DNA from: Edolisoma coerulescens
Taxonomy: Eukaryota > Chordata > Aves > Passeriformes > Campephagidae
Reading direction: 5' to 3'
Assembly (NCBI GenBank): GCA_013397115.1
Contig: VWZW01000522.1
Location: 620,001-684,000 of the forward strand
Length of the DNA stretch: 64,000 bases
Below the pieces are notes generated by a model, which worked only from the letters and a program-made list of their open reading frames with translations, made no database searches and was not told where the DNA came from. Below, in pieces: positions 38,819 to 48,620 of the stretch. Numbering within the stretch: the stretch's first letter is position 1; every line of letters starts with the position of its first letter. Made by a program: the position numbers and the translations under genes.

Positions 38819-40834
38819 CTGCAGGCAGAGACATGGCTCCAGCCACATTGCCAGAGATGCAGAAACCCAGCATGGAGGGTGGAGGACCTAATGTTCCACC
38901 TCACAAAGCCAGTGGCAGGAAGAAGAATAGGTAGAGAAGCCCAGACGCTATCACAGGAAGCCTAAGAGACAGAACAATCAGGAAGAAGTATGAAAGGGGA
39001 TTGGATTATTACATTTAAATACTTCCACAAATCAAAACAGCCATTGCTAAATAGGCTTCTCTCTCCTTATAGAAGAGACACATATGAAGAACTTGAAAGG
39101 CTGGAAGTACAAACTAGAGAGTCATACTAAAGTCTAAATGTGATTTCAACTGTGGGCATGATTTGCCATTAGAACAAACTATCAAAGGAATAAGAGGATT
39201 TTTTTCTCTCTCTCTCTCTCTCCTTCTCTCTCTTCAAATCAAGATTGTCCTCCTAGTAATAACTAATAAAAAAACCCCATGCCAAAAACAAGTTATGGGA
39301 ATTCAGAGCTAAAATCCTATGGCCTCGGGTGTACAAGGCCTTGGGGATACAACCTTTTAGATTGTGTTTTCTAGAGCCTTTAAAGCCTACGAATCTGTCC
39401 TGCAAAGTTGTCTGACAGTCATCTCATGTTTCTCTGTGACTGTACCAATATTTATGCAAAAGACACTCAATGTTGGTTCAAAAATTCCCAAGGTGAAGAA
39501 TCTACCATATTACTACAAGCAATTGTTTCAGTAGCCACCCACCCTCACAAAGAATTACTTGTTCTTCACTGCCACCATGGACTGGCACACCTTAAGCTAT
39601 GCTGATGCCAGGAATCTCTTCCAATGAATGGGATCATGGCTATCACCTGTTTCTGCTTAAATATGCTCCCAAATAAACTAATCAGAGAGAATCTCTAAAG
39701 CCTCAAAGTCTTGCAAGGCGTGTCACAACATCTCCCAGTACTCCATTTATTCCTGAAGGTCTTCTCCAGCTACTCACAATTTTTCAAAACCTTTTCCTGA
39801 ACTACAAACACTAAACCTGAGATGAAACATTCAAGCAATGATGCCATTCTAATATAATTTGAATTGTAATGCCAGAACAATATCCAGTCTTATTCCAAAA
39901 TACCATACCAGAGCAGAAAATTGTTTCTCAAACAATGAATTTAAAAAATAATTTAAAAAATCTCTATCTCTTATACATTGGCAAGAACTCATAAATAAAA
40001 TGCAGGAAGTTCTTCATCCAGGTGTATAGGGATAAACTGGGACTCCTGACTTCACACTCTCAGTCTCCTCATGACTCCCCATATGCCCTTTGTAGCATGT
40101 ACAATTTCCATGATGTAGAGTACTGAAATTAGTACCATCTGGTACCCAGTCACATGGTAAACAGTGATTTCAACCCTTTCTGTAGACAATGGTGGCTCAT
40201 ATCAGCTGTTACTCAGGTATTTAGGAGCTCAAAAGTAATGCTCACACTCAAGCCTGAAGTTACAATACTTATACAAGAAAGAGTTAAGGAGAATAGACTG
40301 TTTATGACAAATAAGCTGAAAGTCATTCATGTGAAAATGGCAAATACTGAAAGCATCAGGTAGAGAAACAAGACAGTTATGCAATCATTTAAAAAGTTAT
40401 ATTTACTAAATAGTTTGAGCCTGATTCACCATTACATTATGCAGTACATAATTGCTCATATCTCCAGGTTCACATCTCCTATCATCATGAGAAAGTAAAT
40501 AATAGCTTCAAATGAGATCTGAGATGAAGTTCAGTGTTGGAAAACATTCAAGGTTTTTTTCAGCCTCACCTAAACATTTCCCTCCCAAGATAATAACTTT
40601 CCTACCTGTTCACAGAAGTTTGCAAATATTTAATTCAAAATCAAATCTGGAATGCTTATGCTTTTGAAAGTGCTTTCTTTCAAAAAAAAGAGAAGCCTGG
40701 AACCAGAGTAAAGATCATTGCTCTGAAACAAGCTGAAAATCAACACAGAACAGTCAGTACAAGAGTCAAAACCTTTTGAAAAGAAGATCAAGCAAAACAT
40801 ACAAATACTGGCACTATAGGAGGCTTCTGCAATC
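38819..40834. other. Non-coding spacer
   Basis: AT-rich, with a (CT)n tract at 39205-39234. No coding or RNA feature recognised. Short open frames at 39408-39605 and 40154-40363 carry no known motif. Confidence 0.5.
39205..39234. repeat. (CT)n microsatellite, imperfect
   Basis: A CT dinucleotide run with one CCTT interruption, following a short T run. Polypyrimidine on the plus strand. Confidence 0.92.
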
Positions 40835-41112
40835 ACAAAATCATAGATTTATAGAGTTATTTGGATTGGAAGGAACGCTTAGAGATCATCTAGTTCCAAA
40901 CTCCCTGTCATGAGGGCACTTCCCACTAGACCAGATCCCCATCTGACCTGGCTTTGACCACTTCCAGGGATGGGGCATCCACAGCTTCTCTAGGCAACCT
41001 GTTTCAGTGTCTCACCACTCTCACAGTAAAGGATTTCTTCCTTAGATTTAATCTACACCCCCCCCCCTTTCAGATAAAAGCCATTCTCCCTTGTGCTACC
41101 ACCACCTGTCAT
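40835..41112 (-). mobile_element. CR1 LINE, 5'-truncated 3' end
   Basis: Reverse-orientation CR1: ATCATAGATTTATAGAG terminus, GGATTGGAAGGAACGCTTAG, CACAGCTTCTCTAGGCAACC, AAGGATTTCTTCCTTAGATT, then a C-rich interruption (about nine C) at 41057-41065. Similarity to CR1 fades after the CATTCTCCCTTGTGC segment. The C run probably arose after insertion. Confidence 0.93.
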
Positions 41113-41513
41113 AACAGGGTCACAGCAGGGTCCTTGCAGCAAGCAGTACACACTAGAAAACTGAGTCATCCCATAAAATCTTCAATGTCCACACCAGGGT
41201 TACACCGGCACCTCTAGGTGGGCCATGCTCCCTCCAATTCACTGTGCAATTCACTGTGCACAGGCAGAGAGACCCCTGTTGTAAGACACACAAGAATAAG
41301 CCCTTCTTCCATCTCCAAAGGAAGAGGAGATTTGTGCCAGCCCCTTCTTGAGAGTTGGCCATCACATTCAAGGGAAGTGCTGGTCTTTCTCCTGCTTTAT
41401 TGCCTGGTTATTTGGGGACTATAAAACACTCCAGATCACACAGCAGGCTAGGTATTTTTATAAACCATAATCAAAAGGAGCACATAGTTTGACATAGGCT
41501 TCTTTGTTCATAG
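41113..41513. other. Spacer between two CR1 copies, with a small tandem duplication
   Basis: No repeat family recognised. A perfect 12-bp direct duplication (CAATTCACTGTG twice) occupies 41235-41258. A 72-codon minus-strand frame overlaps it without recognisable content. Confidence 0.6.
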
Positions 41514-42397
41514 AATCACAGAATCATTAAGGTTGGAAAAGACCTCCAAGATCGCAGAGTCCAACCTTTGATTGAACACCACCATATCGACTAAGCCATA
41601 GCACTAAGTGCCATGTCCAGTTGTTTCTTGAGCACCTACAGGGATGGTGACTCCTGGACATCCCTGGGCAGTCCATTCCAATGTCTAACCACCCTTTCAG
41701 TGAAGAAATCCTTCCTAATGTCCTACCTGAACCTCCCCTGGCACAGCTTGAAGACATTTCCTTCTGTCCTATCACTGGTTGCCTGGGAGAAGAGGCCGAC
41801 CCCCACCTTGCTACAGGCAACTGTAGAGAACAAGTTGTAGAGGTCCTTTCAGGCCGTTGTAGAGAGTGATAAGGTCCCCCCTGTGGCTCCTTTTCTCCAG
41901 ACTAAACAACCCCAGCACCCTCAGCTGCTCCTCACATTACTTAATCTCTATGCCCCTCTGAGTAAGATTCATGTTTTTTCTCTGGACATGCTCCAGCCCC
42001 TCAATGTTTTCCTTGTAGTGAGGGGCCCAGAACTGAACACAGCACTTGAGGTGTGGCCTTGGCACTGCTGAGTACAGAGGGACAATCACTGCCCTTGTCC
42101 TGCTGGCCACACTATTGCTGGTACAGGCCAGAACACCATTTGCCTTCTTGGCTAATGGCACACTCTGGATCATGGTCAGTTGGCTCTTGACCAGCACCCC
42201 CAGACCCTTTTCTGCCAGGCAGTTCCCCAGCCACTCTTCCCCAAACCTGGAGTGCTGTGTGGGTTTGTTGTGACCCAGGTGCAAGACCTGGCACTTGGCC
42301 TCATTGAACCTTCTAAAGTTGACTTCAGCCCATCAATCCAGCCTCTTGAGATCTCTCTACAAAGCCTTTCCTCTGACCTCTGGACAAGTCATCTCAT
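41514..42397 (-). mobile_element. CR1 LINE, longest copy, with partial ORF2
   Basis: Reverse-orientation CR1 of about 880 bp. It begins with ATAGAATCACAGAATCATT and GGTTGGAAAAGACCTCCAAG, the 3' end of a CR1-J-like subfamily, and runs upstream through 3' UTR into ORF2. On the minus strand 42284-41937 reads as the C-terminal part of the ORF2 reverse transcriptase: LGVLV, then KKANGVLACTSNSVASRTRA, PLYSAVPRPHLKCCVQFWAP and LEHVQRK. This frame breaks after about 115 codons, so the element is dead. The 5' edge is approximate, since recognisable CR1 sequence stops near CTCTGACCTCTGG. Confidence 0.95.
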
Positions 42398-45300
42398 CAG
42401 AAAAGTGGTATGTAATATGGCCAGGATAATTGTCCATCAGTCATGCAATCCTTTTCTCCAGCAAAACGCTTCTCCAGCTTGGTTGCCCTCACAAGCACAT
42501 GGTCTTAAATATCTCTCCCAGCCATGAGACTCATTTGAGCCCCGGTTACACAGTCCTTGCTCTTCTCAGAGCCAGGTCCATCCACGCAGAAGGGACAACA
42601 GGTCCCACCAACCTCCCTGTTTGGAGAGAATGGGAACCTTTGCTTTCCTTGAGAGGCAAGGGTTTGGTCTCAGCTCCCAACATCCACCAAGATCTCTGCA
42701 GAGAAGTTCCTGCCAGTTCAAAACCCTGCTCTTTCCCCTTCCTTCTCCCCATCTCCCACCTCTCCTGTGCTGTGCTGTGGGACTTGGAGGATGGGTAATC
42801 CTTCAGACAGGCACTGAGCTGGTGCTGCCTCTCCCTGCCTGAGTGCTGTTGGCCTGCCTCCCTCACTGGGGGCTGGAAGCAACCCTAGCAATCCACTCCA
42901 GCCAAACTGGTCAGGTTACAGGCAGTCCCAGCCGATTTTGCAAGTGAGACAGGGTAAGTGCCTATGTCCCAATCAGGTGCTGGAGGCCAGATGGGAGGAC
43001 AGGTGACACCGGGACAGCCCTGCTACTGGGGACATGGCAGCTAGTCTGCAAGTAGGTGAGAGGGGGCAGAGTTGCTCTTGCTTAGCATGGAGCCCATGCC
43101 GTCTTCGCCTGGCAGAAACCTGGGTACAGAGTCAGAACATTCCCACAACCTGCCTGATAGCCCATGTGGGCTTTTCCAGCTAGTCTCACTGCACAAGCCT
43201 GTGGAACTTAAAAGCAAACTCTGCCAGCTGGAATAAGGTATTTAAGAAAACAGCTGTGAAGAGGAGAGACGACACTAAAAACTTATAGGTAAAATGCATA
43301 TTTTGATTTAAAGGTAGGAACTTGGAGGCAGGGCAAAGTGGAGAGAGATGAGCAAAGGGTTACAAGATGATGGAAGTATGGAACATATTAAACTTATCTG
43401 GGATGCATCCAACACTTGAGCTGAACCCACATGCTCTTTCTGCATGAAAATATCTCCTGAATTGTAAAGGGTAAGGGAAGGAGGGCTCACATCTTGATCC
43501 CTGAGTATATCATTTGTGTCTTTTAAATCTCAGTCAGTTGAAGAGTTGAGCACTGTGAGCCAAATTCTATTTAATTTATTCAGCAACACATCTGTGTGAA
43601 ATATAGTCCCATTACAGGCACTAGGTTACTTTGCCATGGCTGCAGCCGTTTGGCTTTTATTTCCAGCAGGCTGTAATTAAATTATCACAATGCAGAAGCA
43701 GACAAGTTTCCCTTATACGTGACTGCAATTAAAGACATGCAATCACAACATTTTTTAAAGTGACTCCAATCAATTGGTTACAGTGAAGAATACCATGTAA
43801 TAAAGCAGTGACTCCACCATTAGGGCTGAAAGAGGGTTTCTATTTCAATAATCTAGTTCCCTTCTAGTACGAGTTCTGCTTTTGGATAATTTATTTAAAG
43901 TTCATTATGTGTCTACAGCATATATCATTTGCCCTCAGCTTGGGCTGCAGAAGTGCCATTATGGCCAATTACTTAGCGTGATAAAATCTGCCACAGTACA
44001 AACTGTTCCTTAATTAGATTTAAGTTTTGTCTAAATTCTATTTGTAATTCAGGCAGCAAAATAACAAAGCCAACAGCAAAGACTTGCTGTCTCCTTCCTT
44101 TGGTCCATGTTGTAACCTGTTGCAACCTTAGGGCAGTTCAGAAGTGAAACCCCACACCTATGTGCTTTTCTTGCAATACTTGTCCCCACTTTGTGTTTCC
44201 ATAGCCAGTGCAGGGCTTGTGGGGTAGTCTGGCCTCTGAGGGAGTTCCTTGACCTGAATCCAGCCATAACATATAGCACACGGATAGTGAAGGCCCCAAA
44301 AGCCCCTGAGGGCCAGTGGCTGCCAGCAGGAACCTAACAGTTGAGTGCCACTAATGTGCTTTTTGGTGATCACAGGCATTTGCCCTCTGGCCTCTATGGT
44401 TTGCTACAACAGCGCTCTGGTTGGTGGTAAACAAGCTGGTGACAGAATGAAAGTCTCACAAAACCACAAAGCGGCGTGGGGAGCAGCGCCCAGCTGTGCC
44501 CTTTAGCTCACTCAATAGCTGTGAGCTGTGAACAGCAGGATGGGCACAGCCCTGGTGCTCCCCGCACCAGAGAGCACAGCTACTGCAGGGCCGGGCCGCT
44601 GCTGTCAGCCCAATTAACCATTAGCCACAGCAGAGGCTTCAAGTTTGTTTGGGAATGATGATATCTGTGCACAACAGTGAATTAGGACCACTGGGTTTAT
44701 CCAAACCACTCCTGCACCATCCCCAGCCATGACAAGCGGTTTTGAACTGATTCGTGCTTTTAAATCCATTGCCAGCATTTGGCATATGTCTTCTCAAACT
44801 CCAGCTACAGTTTTCAAAGTATTTTAAATATGTTTGAACCAAATGTTCTATACAAATTTGAATCCAAATCCTGCAACCTTTCTCTTTGCGATCTCACAAG
44901 TGAGGGTTGAAGCTACAGCAAGAAAATTCAGAGTGAAACAAGAAATAGAAGCAGTGATTCAGTAGGATCCATTTTAACAGGATCCAGGCCACAGTAATTT
45001 GAGGACAGGCATCATCCTATAAGAAGCTGCCTTCCTCTGGAAAAAATTGTGCTAGAGATGTATTCATTTTTTTCCAGCGGAACATCTGCTCCATTTTAGA
45101 AGAAGGCACCTCTTCACAGAAAATGCATTTATTGAATGCCATGTTAACAGTTATTTGCTATGTGCATCAGTGACCATCTATTTTCCGTTGTAGAGATTGT
45201 ATACCAGGCTGCCTTTACTCTTCTCAAATCCTGCTCATATCCCATATTGTATCTTGCAATTGGCTGCTTTACAAAATTGGATGAATTTATTCTGATGTTT

Positions 45301-46020
45301 CAGAAAAGTTCTATCTGAGACTAATGTCAAAGCAAAACACCATTTAAAATTTTTACAGGGATGGAAATTTACATAGCAGCTAACAACAAGCCTAAAAATA
45401 ACTTATTTCTTGGCAACATCAATCTTGTTAATGAACTAAAATAATGAAATATTCCTCTATCAGTGGTTTCCAAAAAGCAAAAAGAAAAATGTTAACCAAC
45501 TCCAGTAGCAAAAAGAATGTGAAAACATTTCAAGATCCGCCCCGGTTTTTTTTTCACTTAACCAACAAAGCTGCAAATGCCTTTTACGGAACAAGTTATG
45601 TTCTGGACATTACCCTCTATACTTTTGGTCAGTGGCACAACATGACTAATCTCTCCTTTTTTTCCATTTGACCCCTGATGAGAGCAGAAAGTGAATTTTG
45701 TATACCAGGGGACACACATCAAACACTGTGGGCCTGGGAATCCCTTATATTACAGCTTCCTTGTGCCTATGCAGGCCCTTTCCTGAAAATATGTATTTTA
45801 AAATAAAATTGGATCAATATAGATATGATAAAAGGCTTCTAGATCAAGATCAGTTCTTATCAACACAGCAAGGTCTTTCCTTATTCATAAAAGGCACTTT
45901 AATAGGAACACTGATGAGCAGTTGAAAGGAAAGACCTGATTATGAGTTGTTTTTAATGAGATATGAGGAGGTCTTACCTGTCAGTGAACACTAAACATTT
46001 CTCCCTTCCTTAACAGCTAA
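42398..46020. other. Non-coding stretch including conserved-element-like blocks
   Basis: Directly upstream of the OXGR1 pseudogene. The first part (42400-42950) is GC-richer with overlapping frames on both strands (for example 42430-42798 plus, 42546-42866 minus) and no known domain. The block at about 43560-44040 is AT-rich with many TAATTA/ATTAA motifs and resembles conserved non-coding elements. Nothing else recognised. Confidence 0.45.
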
Positions 46021-47216
46021 GGAGAAAACACGAACACAACAAATGACAACTTAGCCAACTCCATCACCCAGCAAAACACTGAGGGTGATTTCCCCAAATG
46101 CACTGTGTGGAAGTTGGTCTGAAGACTTTGTACCTCCACGTTAATGTATAACATGATCTTCCTGGTGGGCCTCCAAGGAAGCTTCATTGTCATTCGTGTT
46201 TACAGGTTCAAGATGAGGCCTTGAAAGAACAGCAGCATAATCAGGCTGAACCTGGCACTCACAGACCTGCTCTACCTCACCTGCCTTCCCTTCCTGGTAC
46301 ACTATCTGGGATACACTAACACTGGGGAGCACTCCATTTTTGGTGAATTAATGTGCAAGTTCATCTGCTTCCGCTTCCACTTCAAATTGTACAGCAGCAT
46401 TCTCTTCCTCACCTGCTTCAGTGCCTTGCAGTATGTGGTGTTGGTTCATACCATTAAGTTCTTCCACATCCAGAGGAAGAGGTGAACAGTGGTGGCTTTC
46501 ACAACCATTTGGTTGATCTCACTGGAAGCTGTCAGCCCTGTCAACTTCTTGATTTCTTCAAAAGGGGCACAAAACATAAGGTACTTATGCCTTAACCTTA
46601 CCAGCTCTGAAACCCTGGGCATAATCAGGTGGCTGCTGACCAGCCTGGCCTTCTTGCCCTTGCTGATGGTGATTCTGTGCTATGCACTCGTCATTTGCAC
46701 CTTGGCCACTGGCCCCACACATAGACTTGCTACAAACAGAAAGCTCTCAGACTTCCTGTTGTCCTCTTGGTGGTCTTCTATGTGGGCTTCTTCCCCTTCC
46801 ATGTCTTTTGGGTGGCTCTGTTGCCTAAGATCGGAAGAAAAACTTCCCAAACAATATTAGAATTGATAACATAAACAGCAATCTTTTAGTGCACGCTTTC
46901 ATTAAAGCAACAGCGCAGGTTAACTACGCTTGTGTCCAGTCAGCTGACGCATGGAGAACAAATCCACTCTGCCTACTGTGTCTCTCGGCCACTGGCTCCA
47001 CTCAACACATGTGGCGACCTATCACTTTATGTCATGGTGGGAGGCAATTTCCAGCAAGCCATGCTCTCTCCTTCGAGGTGTAAGTGGAGCAAATACATAC
47101 AGGAGCAAGTAGTCCAGGAGCAAAAATTACGCGACCAAACCAGAAATCACATTAAAGTTGTGAAGGAGTCCCTTGAAGTAAATTCCAGCAAACCCAGGAT
47201 GGCTTTGGTGCTGTAA
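46021..47216 (+). pseudogene. OXGR1: 2-oxoglutarate receptor 1 (GPR99)-like pseudogene
   Basis: OXGR1 is a single-coding-exon class A receptor at the plasma membrane, responding to 2-oxoglutarate and cysteinyl leukotriene E4. Conceptual translation in frame 1 gives IFLVGLQGS (TM1), FKMRP before a stop, LNLALTDLLYLTCLPFLVHY (TM2), IFGELMCKFICFRFHFKLYS with SSILFLTCFS (TM3), CLNLTSSE (extracellular loop 2) and LPLLMVILCYALVICTL (TM5). After a frameshift near 46735-46743, frame 3 gives VVLLVVFYVGFFPFHVFWV (TM6), then IHSAYCVSRPLAPLNTCGDL and NFQQAM (TM7 and tail). Defects are TGA at 46120, 46222 (at the W of MRPW) and 46483, the frameshift, TAA at 46872, TAG at 46887, and no ATG at the start. 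The TM3 FRY-type arginine is Gln (ALQYVV), and the TM1 GN motif is GS. Both disulfide cysteines remain. No poly(A) or target duplication is evident, and the parental coding region is intronless, so a retrocopy cannot be told from a decayed segmental copy or the decayed gene itself. Confidence 0.92.
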
Positions 47217-47809
47217 GCTCCTGCAAAGGCAGCTGTGTTGGTATGATAGTAAGAATTGCAGCTGACTTTGCCCTCTCCCTGCAGTAGAGCACTTGTCAAA
47301 AAGCTGTCTTGGGAGCAGGTTTATATACACCTCTCTTAGCAACCAAAGAAAGACAAGGGAAAAGACAAGATTGTAAGCCACCTCGAAGGTGAAACTTAAA
47401 ACCATCCAGCCAGACTGTTCCCAAAGACATTTGGGAAACACAGGGTTCTCTGGCTCTGGGCTTTGCTATTGATTACAGAAACATGGAGAGCTTAGTCTGA
47501 ACATGAGAACAACTTCCATTGATTTCAGTGTTGTCACTGATGTAGTGCTTTGTTTGTTACAGCCTAAGTAAAACACAGCAGATATTGTCACGGTTGCTGA
47601 AACCACTGAATTACACACTTAGAAAGCTCCTAGATAAATCAGATGTTTTCAGGTTGGATGGACCCAATGAACTTCATCATAAAGCACTGAGCAATTTAAT
47701 GGTGAAATCTCAGAGCTGGCCTAGGGGAGGATGAGAAGAGTATGAGAGGAGGACACACATGGTGAATACAAGGATATATAAGTATATATATAAGTGCATA
47801 TATATATAT
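47217..47809. other. Spacer with an AT microsatellite
   Basis: Downstream flank of the pseudogene. No polyadenylation tract was seen. It ends in an imperfect (TA)n run next to a CR1 insertion. Confidence 0.6.
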
Positions 47810-47814
47810 ATAAT
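47773..47814. repeat. (TA)n imperfect microsatellite
   Basis: TA dinucleotides interrupted by AAG and AAGTGC, directly abutting the CR1 terminal sequence. CR1 ends in its own short repeats, so the tract may have grown from the insertion junction. Confidence 0.9.
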
Positions 47815-47942
47815 AGAACCATAGAGTGGCTTGGGTTGGAAAGGACCTTAAAGACCATCTAGTTCCAACCCCCCTGCCCTAGGCATGAACACGTTCCACT
47901 AGACCAGGTTTCTCAGAGCCTCATCCAATCTATCCTTGAGCT
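47811..47942 (-). mobile_element. CR1 LINE, short 3' fragment
   Basis: Reverse-orientation CR1: AATAGAACCATAGAGTGG, TTGGGTTGGAAAGGACCTTA, AAGACCATCTAGTTCCAACC, CACTAGACCAGGTTTCTCAG and a TCCTTGAGC edge. About 130 bp, well preserved, hence relatively young. Confidence 0.95.
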
Positions 47943-48284
47943 TACATAAATATGAGTGTGTGTGTATATACAAGTCTACAGAAGGTGATTATAGATGAGT
48001 ACCAGCCTGTGTGAATCTATCAGTTGTGTATAATCCCAGATCATTCCAATTTCCTACTACAACAAATTAACAGGCTCATACACGAAGAATAAGATGATGT
48101 CATATATCTTGAGTCCAGAAGAAGTTTTGACTATCTGAGATGACCCTCTTTTGTGTAAGCTAAGGAAACAGTCTGGAGGAAACTACTTTTGCTAGTTCCA
48201 GAGTTTATGCTCAGAGTCAAGATATTAGTGATTTACTATCAGAGCAGGGGGAGCCACTGAGCGGGCATTTGACCAGTCTGTCCT

Positions 48285-48620
48285 GGGTTCAGGGGTATTT
48301 AGTGTTTTCATTATCAAATTGGATGATGAAATAAAGTCTGGTTCTTATATTCACATATTTACATGAAGCTGAGAGGACAAAATTAAGCCGATAAATTTCA
48401 ATGATCTGCAAAGACACAGACTGCTACTAAACAGTGACAGGTGCAAAGTTCTATGTTTAAGTAGAAATAATGAATTGTGCAAGCACAAAAGGAGAAAAAA
48501 AAAAGAAACCATTATTTAGGTAGCAGTTTCGTAGAGAAAGATCTGTGGTTACTGTGAATCAAAGGCTGGACAGGAGCTGACAGTTTCAGTGGGCTGACAG
48601 TGTCTGCTGTGGCAAAAAGA
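48285..48620 (+). mobile_element. Old CR1/L3-like LINE fragment, plus orientation
   Basis: Heavily eroded copy recognised from the order of landmarks: a TTTTCATTATCAAATTGGAT / GATGAAATAAAGTC segment (where intact copies read ...ATTAATGATTTGGATGATGG), then GACAGGTGCAAAGTTCTATG, an AGAAATAATGAATTGTGC stretch, and a GAAAGATCTGTGGTTACTGT segment where consensus copies encode DLGVLV. It belongs to the reverse transcriptase part of the element. No 3' end seen. Age is inferred from divergence. Confidence 0.55.

Noticed and set aside
38819..40834. Internal retroviral genes beside the LTR
   Set aside because: No gag, pol or env-like translation or second LTR is visible on either side of 38305-38818, so it is treated as a solo LTR.
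46489..46860. Stand-alone 123-codon receptor-like gene starting at GTG
   Set aside because: It is only the TM4-TM5 part of the OXGR1 relic, bounded by a stop upstream and running out of frame after the TM6 frameshift.
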